This document shows positions 33,099 through 45,000 of a stretch of DNA of 64,000 nt, piece after piece. This stretch comes from Rhynochetos jubatus (lineage: Eukaryota > Chordata > Aves > Eurypygiformes > Rhynochetidae). How positions within the stretch are numbered: the first letter of the stretch is position 1; each line of letters opens with the position of its first letter. Position numbers and translations under genes: made by a program. The notes under the pieces were generated by a model, which was given only the letters and a program-made list of their open reading frames with translations, was not told the DNA's origin and did no database searches. The stretch is from assembly GCA_027574665.1 (NCBI GenBank), contig CM050665.1, positions 1,240,001-1,304,000 of the forward strand, given 5' to 3'.

Positions 33099-33405
33099 GA
33101 ATCATCATAGAATTGTGTCAGGCACCGGAAGGGGCTCCAGGGTCTCCCCGGAGCCTTCCCTTCTCCAGGCTGAACCCCCCAACTCCCCCAGCCTGTCCCC
33201 AGGGCAGAGGGGCTCCAGCCCTCGGAGCATCTCCGTGGCCCCCTCTGGCCTCGCTCCAACAGCTCCGTGTCCTCCTGCTGTTGGGGGCCCAGAGCTGGAG
33301 GCAGAACTGCAGGGGGGGTCTCCCCAGAGCGGAGCAGAGGGGCAGAATCCCCTCCCTTGCCCCCCTGGCCACGCCGCTCTGGATCCAGCCCAGGGTACGG
33401 TTACG
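33099..33405 (-). mobile_element. CR1 LINE fragment, antisense orientation, intergenic
   Basis: The plus strand starts with gaatcatcatagaattgtgt, skips the usual middle by an internal deletion, then continues with cttctccaggctgaaccccc, gcccagagctggaggcagaa and ggatccagcccagggtacgg. This matches the reverse complement of a CR1 3' region. Confidence 0.88.
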
Positions 33406-35639
33406 CCACGCGTGCCGGTGTCTCTCTGCTCTGGGACCCGCTGGCTCTGCTCCCGTGTGCGAGGACCTTCCCTCCCACCCCCCCAGACGCGGGTTCCTCA
33501 GCGCTGCTCGGCTGCGGCGCCAGGCAGCATCTGCTCTGGGCCTTCGCGCTGATCGATTCAAATTGAGGAGGAAAATGAAACCTCCTGAGTGCGCCCGAGA
33601 CGCGCTGCCGCCGGGCTCTTCCCCGCCCGCGGGGCCCCCGCGCAGCCCCGGCCTCTGTTTGTCATCCTGCGGCGGCGGGGGACGGGCTCGGTTCGGGCTC
33701 TGCACCTGGGGCGCTCCCGGCTCCCAGTGGGTTTGTGCTCCGCTTCCTCGTGGCCGATGGTGCGGGAAGGCGTCGGCCCTCCAGCTGCGGCCACGCAGCC
33801 CCGGCACCCGCTGTCCAGTGCCCGAAGCGTCCACCCGTGGCTGGGGACCGTGCCACCCCTCATGCAGGAGACCCCTGCCCATGCCTGGGACGCGCGGTCC
33901 CCGCTGGGGGACGTCCCGGTCTCCGGCTGCACCGTGGGTGGGTGCTCCGCAAAGCGGGGGTGTCAGGTCTGGGGGGACGCTCTGTGCATGTCAGGCGGCT
34001 CTGCTTGCCGGCTCCTGGCCAGGGGGGACACGCTCAGCATCCGGGGGGGGCTGGAGCCTGGTGCGCCCCAAGGAAAAGGCTCTGCTCGGAGCACGGAGTC
34101 CGGCCCCGGGCCCCCGCTGTGATGGTTGGGCTGGGGGGCTGCGGGCGCAGCGGGGGGCTGCCCAGACCCGGGCGGCCGGTGACTCCCGAGCTCCTCCAGC
34201 ATCTTCCGCCGGCTCCTGCCCAGCGCCGCGTGGCTGCTGCCGGCTCCCGGGGGCTTTCCCTCGGCCGCCCCGGAGCCCCTCGCTGCTGCTCCTCCGACGC
34301 CCCCAACCTCTGAACCCAACCAACCGTGGCTGTGGGGCGCCCGGCTCGCCCCGAGCGCCGCTGTCTCCTTCCCCCGCTCTTGACTCCGGAGGGGAGATGG
34401 ACTTGGGCAGAGGCCAACGCGCTCTGCTCGGGTGCGGGCTCCATCCCGACCCGCGGCGGCACCGCGGCGGCACGGCCGGGTGCGGCTCTCGGCTCGCCTC
34501 GCGGGTCAGAGCAGCGCAGCTCCCGCTCCGGGCGGCGCGGCCCGGCCCAGGGCCTGCTCGCGGGGCGGTGGCGGGGAAAACGCTCCGGCTCTTGGGCTGG
34601 AGGAGCCGTGCGAGGGGAGGCGAGGGCAGGCGGTTGGGGTTTCCCGGCCTGACTCAAAGGATCTCTCCGCAGCCGGCAGCCGGCGTCTGCCGGCAGCAAA
34701 CACCTGGAATAATCTGATTTTCGCTGTTTATCTTGAGAGCCGATATCCTTCGGAGCGCGGCGCAGAGAGCGTCGCGGCAGCGAAGTCTGCGTCTGTGCCT
34801 CCCCCGCGCTGGAGCGCGGTGCTTGGGGGGTGGGGGGACACGCGCTGCCTTCCGGCTCCCCTCGACGTTCTCGGGCTCCGCCGGCGGCGTGCCCGGTGCC
34901 TGGTGCCCAGGTGCTGCCGGGCGCGGGTGTGGGGAAGGGCCAGGGCCGGGGCTGGCAGGGGGTTTGGGCTCGGGACGGTGCAGCCGCGGGGGGTCCGGAT
35001 CCGGCCCCTCACAGCCACTGTTCCTGGGGCGGGAGCCGGTTTGCTGTTCCCGGCCTGGACGGGGCTGGATGGAGGACCCCTTCTGGGGTCTGGGGGTCCC
35101 AGCCGGGCTCGGCCGGGCCCCAGGGGTGGGTCTGAGCCCACCCTGGCTCCCGCCTTTTTGCCCCGACGCGAGCCTTGCGGGCTGCGAGGCGGCGATCCCC
35201 GACGCCCCGGCTGTCGCTCCGTAACACCCCCACCCCCAGACCCGCCATGTGCCTCGGCCCCATGGAGGGGCCCAGCTGCTGCCCCCCCCCCGCTGCGGCA
35301 GGAGCCCGGGGGGCGGCCCAGGGGTGCTCCCCGGTAGTGTCCAGCTCCTCCGGCCGTCTTCACCCCGCGTCCACCTCCTGCCGTCCGCGGGGGGGGGGCA
35401 CCCCCCGGCCTCGCCTCCCGCGCGCCCGGGCCGCGCAACCGGGGTGGCGGTGGGGGTGGGGACACCGCACCCCGGGGCACCGCATCCCTGGGACCCCCCT
35501 GCCCTGGGACCCCCCCCGCACCCCCCCCGGACCCCGCCCCCCGCGGGCCCGGGCGGCCCGGGCGCTGTCCCTGGTGCTGAAGCCGCCGCCACCGGGACCG
35601 ACCCCCTTCGCGGCGGGCGCGGGAGGTCCCGGCAGGGCG

Positions 35640-35931
35640 GTGCGTGGGCCCCTGCGTGGGCCCCCGCGTGGGCGCGGCGGGGCCGGCCCCGCCCCGCGCA
35701 GTTTAAGAATGAACCGTGGGAAAAAACTTTGGGGGTGTGCGCGGGGCCGGGATCCCTCCGCCGGGCGGGGGAGGCTCCGGGCGAGCCGCGGCACCGCCTC
35801 GGCGCGCGGCGCCCTCCGCGCGAGGGAAGAGCTCCGCAGCGCGGCGGCGCCGGGACCGCGGCGCAGCCCCGGGGACAGGGCTCGGCCCGGCGGCGCCGCC
35901 GCCCCCCCGGGACGGACGCGCCCGCGGCAAG
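35640..35931 (+). promoter_or_regulatory. VSTM2L: VSTM2L CpG-island promoter and 5'UTR with EGR-like array
   Basis: Three GCGTGGGC cores lie 12 bp apart (35642-35650, 35654-35662 and 35666-35674). The last is the exact EGR1/ZIF268 consensus GCGTGGGCG. A GC box (ccccgcccc) follows near 35687-35695 and a weak TATA-like tttaag at 35702-35707. If that element is used, transcription would start near 35730, with a 5'UTR of about 200 nt. The start site is inferred, not seen. Confidence 0.55.
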
Positions 35932-36040
35932 ATGGGCGCCCTGGCCCTGGCCCTGGGGATTTTCCACTACCTGGGGCTCTACCTGCAGCTCGGCGCCGCC
36001 TCCCGGCACCCCCCGTGGGACGCCCCGGCGGCGGGCAGCG
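35932..36040 (+). CDS. VSTM2L: VSTM2L exon 1, coding part (start codon and signal peptide)
   Basis: ATG at 35932 is preceded by gcggcaag (A at -3 relative to a G-rich context). It opens a frame with a strong hydrophobic leader, followed by ASRHPPWDAPAAGS. The donor gtgagc is at 36041. One base of the next alanine codon is left over, matched by exon 2. Confidence 0.93.
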
Positions 36041-39000
36041 GTGAGCGCGGGCGGCGGGGCGGGCGGTGCCGGCGGCTGCCCCGGGGTGGGGTCCGGCCGC
36101 GCCCGGAGCGCCGCCCGGGGCTCGGTCCCCCGCGGTCTCGGCCGCGCGGGGCTGGCGGCGGGTCCGGGCGGCCCCTGCGCGGGGAGCGGGACGGGTCGTG
36201 GGGAGGGGGGGGGGTCCCGGTGCCCGCGGCGGCGCTGGGCTCCGCCGCCTCGGGCAGCACCGCGTCGCGGTCCGTCGCGCCGGCGGCTCCGGGAGCGGGG
36301 GAGGGGGGGCGGCCCCGCCGAGCCGGGGCTGGGCTCCGCCGCTCCAGTCTCCGGGGCCCCGGGGGGTGGCCTCTGCCTCCGCCGCTGGGCTGCCGAGCCC
36401 GGGGGGCTTCGCACGGTGCGTCCCCGAGCAAGTGTGCACCCCCGTGCGCGCCGCCGTGCCCCCCGTGCATCCCGGTGCGCATCCCGGTGCACATCCCCGT
36501 GCCTCCCGGTGCCTCCCGGTGCGCATCCCGGTGCCTCCCCGTGCGCATCCCGGTGCACATCCCCGTGCCTCCCGGTGCCTCCCGGTGCGCATCCCGGTGC
36601 ACATCCCGGTGCACATCCCCGTGCCTCCCCGCGCACGCCGCCGCTGGCAGCGGGAGCGCCCTCCCCGCCGGTGCAGCCGGGCTCGGCTCCCGCCTCCCGT
36701 TCCCCGGTGCGCGGCGGCCGCACGGTTCTGCCCAGCCCGGCCGGGGGCTGGGGAAGGGGATCCTCCTCCTGCGAACCCCGCCGGAAAGCGGGTCCCGGCG
36801 TGGGGGCAGCTCCAAGCCGCGGGGCACCGAGCGGGTCCCGGGTGGCAGAGCCCTCTCGGGGGGAGCGCTGAGACCCGCCGGCTCTCCGTGGGGCGACACG
36901 GGTGGGTTTCGACGCGAGCCCGGGCTCAGACGGCGGGTGCGTGCTGGGTGCCCGGTGCCCGGGTGGCAGCCGCCCCCCGCACGGCTCCGGGGCTGCCGGG
37001 GTGCGAGGGGAGCAGCTCTGCCCCGAGCAGCCTCCAGGCGCGGGAAGCCCTGGGCCGGCCCGGGGAGCTGCGCCGTGTCCCGCAGCGACGCCACGCGTGG
37101 GCCGACGCTACCTGCCCGGGGAAGGGGTGGGCTGCGCTGGGGCACAACGGCGGGAGGGCTTCCAGACCCGCCAGCCTGGCGTGCCGGAAGGAGACGTGGG
37201 CGAGGAGCCTCCATTAGCCGCCGCCGCTCCCCTCGGAAATTCAGCACGAGGGAAATAAATAGTGAAATGGTCGCTGCGAGGGAGCGGGGAGCGCGGGGAG
37301 AAACGTTCTGGGAGGGCGCGCGCACTTCGGAGCCACATTCCAGCTCGCTACTCCGAGCGGTTCTGCAGCAACTCACTTAATCACAACAGAAACCTTTATT
37401 AACGGTGCTGCGAAGCGGCGGCGAAGTGGGTCACGGCTAATAAGCCGTTGGTGTTCAGTAGGTGAATACCAATTCGCTCAAAGCTGCGTGCGCCCCAAAC
37501 CTCTATAAATTGCTGTTTAGCGGATCGGGGATGGATCGTTCCGTTACTCGCCGCTACAGCTTTCCCTCCGCGCTGCCAGAGCTCGGTGGGCCGGGGGCAC
37601 GGAGCGCGAGAAGGGCCGGCGCCGATGGGCTGGATTCGGCCGGGGGCGGCGGGGCCGGGCAGGTCCTGCCAGGCTCTGCCCGCCGCAGGCGGCGTCCGGA
37701 GCTCGCCACCATGGCTGCCCGGTGCAAGCGGCCTGGAGGAGCCTCTGGCGCGCCGCGAGGCTCCGGCACAGCCCGGGAGCTCGTCCGCCGCTGCCGTTGA
37801 CTTGTCCGCAGCGGATGCAGCGAGGGAGTTGGTGGTCGCCCCCTGTGACCACCCCTCGGGGCGTGGGTGGCTCCCCCACCCTGCAGAGGAGCCCCCGCTG
37901 GCGTGGCAGCCAGGGCTGCTCGGGGAGGGAAGGGGGCTCAGTCAAAGAAAGTCCTTTCCCTGCCCCCACGGCGAAGGCTCCGTCTGTCTGGAGCGAGGAT
38001 GGAGCGAGGATGGGGTCTGTCCGCCCCACTGCCCCCAGGAGAGCCCCCGAGCCGCAGGATCCCTCCTCGCCATCCCTCCCCTACCCACAGCGCTGCCTCT
38101 CGCCTCCTCTCCTCTCCTCAGGCTGGCGCCTTCAATTATTCATGCCCCCGTCGCAGACAGCCGGTGCACGCTGCGCTGGTGCCATCGGCTCTCAGACCGG
38201 CGCTGGCTGGGCAGCTCCAGCCGCCTTCCCAGCCCGCCGGCTCCCGGCGCGGGGCAGGCAGAGCCGCCGGGTGAGCAGCTCGCGTTCCCGAGGAGGAGAA
38301 GCCCGGCTCCTTCCCTGCATCGCTTCCGAGCGCTCGTGTCTCGCCGCCGGCAGAGCCGCTGTTGAAGGGCTGGGGGCTGGGGAGCGATGCCCCAGCCCCC
38401 TGGGGTGCTGCCCTTCTCCTTCCTCACGCCCCCCGGTGATTATTCTATCAATTACTTTCATAAACACTTTGCATTCTGCCGGATTTTTTCACGGTTCCTG
38501 ATGGGAATTCTCCACCCGATGTGTTTTTCCTGCTGCTGCTCGTGCAGTCATTCAACGCAATTACTTCTGACACCTCTCCTCATCAAATGTCTGCGCTTCC
38601 TTTCCCCTTGAAGGAGCTGACAGACGATGGGCCAGACACTGGGAATTATTACGTTAGGACAGTGACAGCTAATTTTAATCACGACGTTCCCTGGGAGCGA
38701 GGCAGCAAATCAAACCAGCAGCCGGCGCGGCCGCGCGCGGGCCGGGAGCCGTGGGCCGCGTGGCGGTGCCGGAGCGGGCGCCCGGAGGGGGCCGGGGAGC
38801 GGGCGGCTCCGCTTTGCTCCCCCCTTCGGCAGGTGCTGCCGCAGGGCCGGGCGGGCGCTGGGTCGGGGACCTGGGTGGGTGCTCTGGGGTTCTGGTCGGG
38901 GTGCGAGGAGGCCTCGTGCGCCTGGCGACGCGCAGCCCTCCCCGGCCCCGTCCGCCGACGGCTCTGCCTGTGTCCGGGCTCCTCTCCTCCGGGGCTGCGG

Positions 39001-42000
39001 CTGTATCTCCCGCCTGGCTTCCCCCGCACCGTCGGCTGGGCTCGGCCGGGCGCGCTGGGGCCTCGCCCCACGCGCTCTGCACCGGGACGAGCCCACGGAC
39101 CCGGAGCAGGCAGAGCCGGGCAGGAGGGCACGGTGACCGTGGGCACCGGGCGCTGGCGGCTCTGCGGGCCGGGCGCTGGCACCGTGCGCGGCGTGGGTTT
39201 TGGGTGCTGGGCGTGAGGCCGGGGGGCCGATCGCCGGCGGAGCAGAGCTCCTGTCTGCCGCATCCCGGTTCCTGCCCGCTGCTCTGTGCGGGGAACCGCC
39301 CCCGGCAGACACCAGCACCGAGGCCTGTGGGGCTGAAGGATGCTGCACCCCACTGCGAGGGTTGTCCCAGGCCGGGTCAGGGTTTTGGTACTTACGCTGT
39401 GGAATAACTGCTCCTCCTTTCGCCCCTCGGGAGGGAATCGCCTGGACCACGATTCCCCCGGAGCCCGCAGCGCGTCCCTCGGCCTGCGGAAAGCTCCTCG
39501 CGGCCGGGGCCGGCCTGGGGGAGGATTCTCCCCGCCGGCATCTCTTCTGCGGCAACGCCTGGGCAGCGGGGAGGCTGCTGGGGGGCAGCCAGCCTGGTGG
39601 TTCGCTCTTGGACATCCCTGCGGGTTTCAGGGTTAATTCCCGCTCCCCGGCAAGGAGAGCTCCGAATTAGCTGGATTTTTTTTTGGTTGTTGTTTTTTAA
39701 TTTGTGCTGCAAATTTGAGCTAATTCTGCTGCTAATGTGACAGGAAATAGGGGCAGAGAAATGGCGCGTCCGTCCCCAGCGTGCCGGTGGCAGCCCTGCC
39801 GTCCCTGGCCAGCGTTCGTGATGCTCCAGCCCGGGGCTTCCCTTGGGAAGGGCGGCTGTGGGATTGCTGGTGGAGAGCAGCGCTCCCGCGGCGCCAGGAC
39901 CCGCCTGCGAGTGGCTTGGCGCCGTCCGGGTGCTCACTGGGCCGGCACCCGCCAGCACAACCGGGAGCTGCCCCAGTGGGTCTGTGGACAGGCCTGCCCT
40001 GGGCCCCAGCCGTGGCCCCTGACCTGTCCTGGCTGGCCACTCGCTGTGAAGCCCTTCACCCGGCGGAGCTGCCCGTGCCGGAGCTGCCGCCCATGCCGCT
40101 GTGCCGGTGCCGGAGCTGCCGGTGCCGGAGCTGCCGCCCATGCTGCTGTGCCGGTGCCGGAGCTGCCGGTGCCGGAGCTGCCGCCCATGCCGCTGTGCCG
40201 CTGTGCCGCTGTGCCGCTGTGCCAGTGCCGGAGCTGCCGCCCATGCCGCTGTGCCGCTGTGCCGCTGTGCCGCTGTGCCGGTGCACGGGCTGGTGGCTGG
40301 GATGTGGTTTTGCTGACCCGGTCAGCATCCCTGCTCGCAGCAGGACATCCGCTCGCAGCCGTTAGCGGGCAGGTGGGAAGAGGAGGGAGGGTTGAGCCCA
40401 GCCGTAGCTCACGCCAGCAGCCCCCCTGTTCCCGCTGCGGGGGCAGCGTGGCCCGGCACAGCCATCGCGCCGGAGCAGCACCTGGCTTCTGTGCCCAGCT
40501 ATGTCCAGGGAGGTTCCGCCTGGCCCTTCTGGTCCCCGGGGTGACTCCTGCATGGGCAGCCTGCACCCGGGGTGGGGGGGCCCGTGGCACCCAGGAGGGT
40601 CCACCCTTCCCCGCGCCACTGCCGGGTGCACGGACCGAGATGTGCCGTGGTGGGGTGTGGGCGCCTCTGCAGCCGAGACCATCCCCCTCCATCGGGTGGG
40701 GGATGTGGGTACCTGGGGAGGGGAAGGTGCCGTCGGCTGCGGGTGCTGTCGGACACGGCTTCTCCTGCAGCGCTGCAGGCGCACAGGGCGGCACAGACCC
40801 CGTGGGCTGGGGAGCCAGCCCCGCGCTGGGGACAACAGGGACACTGGGCAGGGTTTGTGTGGGCTGGCCAGTGGGCAGGAGCAGGCATAGGCCATCGGCC
40901 ACCGTCCCCGGGGAGGGTGAGCGCTGCCGGCAGCCTGCGCTGGCACGTGTGGGGCTGGCGGGGCCGGGGAGGGGGCGGCTGTCTCGGCAGCTCTGCAGGG
41001 TCCTCTCCTGGTACGTCGGGCGCTGGCGGGACCAGCTCTCCTGGACGCAGCCTGGAGGGCCGAGCTGTCGGGGGCTGCGGCTGCCGGCACGGCTTGGGGC
41101 CAGGCTCCATCGGAGCTGGCCGGCCATGCCCTCGGCTGGGGTTGGGGTGCCAGGGCTGCGGGGGCCTGTTCGCCCCCCGCCGTGTCCCATGCACGCTCCC
41201 GCTGCCGGGGCGCGGGGAGGGGGCAGCCGAGGGAGCGGCTGCCGGGGGCGCGAGGCTGAGCCGGCGGTTGGTCCCCGAGTGTCCCGACTGGCCGAACCGT
41301 GATAAACCCGAGTTACGGGGGGGTTTTGCGAGGGGATGGATGAGCCGCACTCGATGGCAGCCGCGGCCCAACAGTGGCAGCCGGACGGAGGGACGGAGGA
41401 GTCTGCTCCAGCGCCACGGTTTGCCCGGGGGCCTGCTCCCCTGGGGCCGGGGGCTTCCGGCCTCCCCCAGCCCCTGTCCCCGCGCTGCCGGCCCCGTGGC
41501 AGCTCTGACGAGAGGCGGCAGCTCGGATGGCGGAGAAAGAAGCGTCTGGTTGACCCGTGCTGTCACGGTTCCGTGGGGGGGATGATGCACGGAGCAGGCG
41601 TGAGCGCTCCCTGGGTGGTTCACGTACACGTGCCACTGCCCGACACGTGTGGGGTCGCCCCCCACACACACGTTCACACGAACGTTAACCTGCGTGCCTG
41701 CCCGCGCCGCTGTTTAAGCCGTGGCTGGCCCAGCAGCCGGCGACTGGTGCCGTGTGTGGGGGCCAGGAGAGCCAGAAGGGCTCCTTGGGGGGCTGCACCA
41801 AACCTGTGGGCAGCGGGCAGGGGGCAGGGAGCAGCGGGCAGGGGGCAGGGGGCAGCGGGCAGGGTCCTGGCCAGGCTCCCGGCGGCTGCATGGGCTGCTG
41901 GGGGCCGGGCGGGGGTCTGGAGGGTCATTTCCAGGTACCCAGGGCGCTGCACAACCTGGCCTTACTCCTGGCATGGGCGAGGGGGGACCCAGCACCCCCT

Positions 42001-45000
42001 CCCCGCTGGCCGCGGGCCACCGGCAGCCCCCCTGCCCGCCGTGGGGCGGGAGCGCGGCAGCCTGTATATCTCCGGTTTATGAGAGCACCAAGCTGTCCCA
42101 GCAGGCGTTTTCAATTCCGTTTATCTGTGTTTCCCCATTGAGTTCATTTTATTTCCCCTGATTTTTGTTTCCTGGAAGATTTATTGATCCTGATTTTCGC
42201 AGTTTATGACAGGTAGCAGCCCATAAAGCATGCGGAGCAGCCAGCCCGTCACCAGCCCCCCCCTTCTGCCGCGAGGATGCGGCACCAATGTCAGCGGCAG
42301 GGAGAGGGATGATGCTGGGTGACGGAGGGGCCGGGGGGGCCGGGGGGGCCGGGCGCTGGTCGGCTCTGGCACCCCAGCTCTGCCCTGTCCCCGCCGGCCG
42401 TGTCGGTGGGAGCGGGATCTGGGCAGCTCGGCTGTGCCGGTGCAGGGTCTGTGCCTGGCCGCGGGGCTGCTCACGGCGGGGGGCGGCCGGGGGGGGGCTC
42501 AGATCTCCCTGCCTGGGTCCCTGCGGGGGTCAGGGCTGGGGGTTGCAGCGAGGCCTGTCCCTGCTGCGTTGCCTCTGTCCGGGCGGCCGGGGTCCACGGT
42601 GTCCCTGTGGGGGGTGCTGCTGGGGGCTGGGGCCCGGCAGACGGGGCTGAGCCGGCCAAGGGGCTGCGCAGCGCCAGGGTGGGTTTCCACAACCCCTGGA
42701 GAAGCCGAGCTCCTCGTGCAGCAGCTCCGCAAACGCTTGAGCCGTCGGATTCCCGGGGGGGCTGGCTCCATGCCCACCCAGTGCCGGCCACCCGCCCCGT
42801 CCCGTGCAAAGGCTGCGCCAGCGAGCACGGACCGACAGGCCGGGAGACACCTGCCCCCGGCAAGGGCTGACCCGATGACACTGGTCACTCGGTCCTGCTG
42901 GTGCCAAGCCCTGAGACCCCTCTGCCTCCTCCTCACCTCGCCAAGGGACCCCAAGCCGATGGCCCAGCCTCGGCTCTCGTGGTGAAAGGGCTCTGCTGCC
43001 CCCCAGGAACTGCCATCCCCCCCTTTTCTGGCAAAGGCAGGGGAGATGACCGGTCCCCACGCTGTCTCCTCTCACTGACCCGTCCCCCGGAGTGCCCCTC
43101 GTCCCTCTCTCACCCGCTCTCCACGCCGTCCCCGTCCCTGCCGGTGTCCCAGCGGGACCCGCCCTGCTGCGGATGCTCCTGGAGGTGGCCGAGCCCTGGG
43201 GTTCACTCGTAGACGCTTCCCGCTTGCAGCCGGACGGAAAGGCGGCGCTTGCTTCCGTGGAGCCTTCTCCCTGCCCGGCTGCCGAATCCCGTCCGCGGGA
43301 GGGTTCCGACTGTGTTCAGAGCAATCCGGACACGGCTGGAGCCCGTGGGCCGTCGCCCCCACCTCTGCTCCGCGCGCCCGGCGGGGGCTCTGCCGGGACC
43401 CCCTGGCTTCGGCCACGGCTCCCGCCATCAGGAATCCTGCGGAGCCAAGGCGGCTCCTGGGGAGGGGGTGGGCGAGTGTCGGTTAACGGCTGGACGTCAC
43501 GGCCCGGCCGCAGCCAGGATGAGCCCACCACCACGTGCCGAGGAGCAGCCGGTGCCGGGCAGCACCGGACCCTCCTGCTCTTCCCACAGCCCTCGACCAC
43601 CGGAGCCGTTCCCGGGCCCGGATTCCCTCTGCTCCCCGGCCCGGAGCCCACGCGGCTGCCAGCGCCGGGGTCCCGGGCGCAGGGGGTGCGGGAGCCGTGC
43701 TGGGAACCCCGCCGGGAGACCCGGGCTCGTTAAACCCTGGCGCTGGGTATGTCCCTCAGTTCCCCTGCTGGGATGGATTAAAGGAGAGCGATAAGTGTAC
43801 GGGATTTCCATGCATCCGGAGGGACAGGGAGATATTAAAGGGATTAACTTTTCCGTCGGGGCTGATAATTCGCTTTCAGAGGGATCGGGGCTTGGCGAGA
43901 AGCCCCGGGGAGCTGCGCGCTGCTCCCAAAGGGGTCCGTGTCCGGGGGCTCCGCTGGCACCGGAGGGACCTGCACGGTGGCTGTGAGCGGGCGGCACGAG
44001 GTGGCCGGTGAAGACGGGAGGGCACCGGGCACGGGTACGGCGGGACCGTGGCCGGGGTGGCACCGCGTGCCGCGGCTCGTGGCCGGGCAGGGCTGGCCAG
44101 GGCTGGCCTGCCCCACACCGCAGCAGATTCCAGCTGGAGCGGGTTCATCCCAGTGCTGCCGCCAGCCCCGAAGCGATGATCCTCGGGTGGCGGGGACCGG
44201 GCGGGTGTCCCCCGCTCTGTGCCCCAACGGGCGGCCAGGGGAGCGCGGGGAGGCTGGCAGCCCCGGGCCGGGCCGTGCCACCCCGGGGGCTCAGCCCCGT
44301 CTCCGGGCCGTGGCGGGGAGAAGCCACTGCAGATTGTGACAATAAGGTCTGCGGGTGACCCGCGCGCCGGGGCCGCCTGCGCGGGGGAGCAATAATCTCC
44401 CCAGAGGAGATGAAAAGAATTCTAATTACAGCTCCGAACAATATTTGTTTTGAGCGAGGAAAGCAAACCATCTGGCCCGTGGGAGGGTGTTTGGGGGCCG
44501 CATGAGACAAGGATTTGGGTTTCACTTACGCTCCGGGCCGAGCCGAGCCGCGATGGCGCTTTATTTAGCGATTACAGCTCGGAGGCGCGCGGGGTCCCGT
44601 CCTCGCTCTGGGGCAGGGGTCCCCGGGGGGTGGCGTGGGGGCGGGGGTGCCCAGAGGCTCCTGCTCCCTCTCTTTCCTCCCGCTGCTCTTCGCAAAGTGC
44701 CAGGGGCTGGGGAGGGGGCGCTGGGGTGGGCGAGGGGCTGCTGGAACTCCGGGTCTCTGTGGCCGGGGAAGGGTCTGGGCTCTCCCGGTGACCCCGCCCG
44801 CGTGGCCGGCGGCATCGTCCCTCGCCGGGGCGGTGGCGCGTCCCCGCAGCCCTCGCTCTGTCTCCTGCAGCCCTCTTCACCGAGACCCCCCACGACATGA
44901 CGGCGCAGGCGGGCGAGGACGTGGAGATGGCGTGCTCCTTCCGCGGCAGCGGCTCCCCCTCCTACTCCCTTGAGATCCAGTGGTGGTACGTCCGCAACCA

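Larger units (their letters stand above)
30191..35640. other. CTNNBL1-VSTM2L intergenic region, 5.4 kb
   Basis: This is very GC-rich, with one composite minisatellite (31869-32351) and one CR1 fragment (33099-33405). Several open frames longer than 200 codons occur on both strands. They are proline/arginine/glycine-rich, overlap each other antisense and resemble no family, so they reflect base composition. No RNA gene was seen. Confidence 0.7.
36041..44870 (+). other. VSTM2L: VSTM2L intron 1, 8.8 kb
   Basis: The first about 1.2 kb continues the CpG island and holds a 12-bp tandem array (36459-36632). A second array lies at 40066-40285 and a short GGGCAG-type repeat at 41811-41872. Between these are several AT-rich islets listed separately. 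No transposon, exon or RNA gene was recognised. The very long open frames across 35-37 kb are products of the GC content. Confidence 0.75.

Noticed and set aside
32570-34717. 715-codon open frame on the plus strand in the intergenic region
   Set aside because: It runs through a CR1 fragment and has low-complexity composition with no domain or splice-consistent structure. I treat it as chance.
34654-36723. 689-codon open frame on the minus strand across the VSTM2L promoter
   Set aside because: It is Pro/Arg/Gly/Ala-rich, overlaps other long frames in every other register, runs antisense through the VSTM2L first exon and matches no family. It is a by-product of extreme GC content (few stop codons).
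44849-44870. Alternative acceptor 22 bp upstream of VSTM2L exon 2
   Set aside because: Use of AG 44847-44848 would add 22 nt and break the frame. The pyrimidine-rich tctcctgcag at 44870 keeps phase with exon 1.
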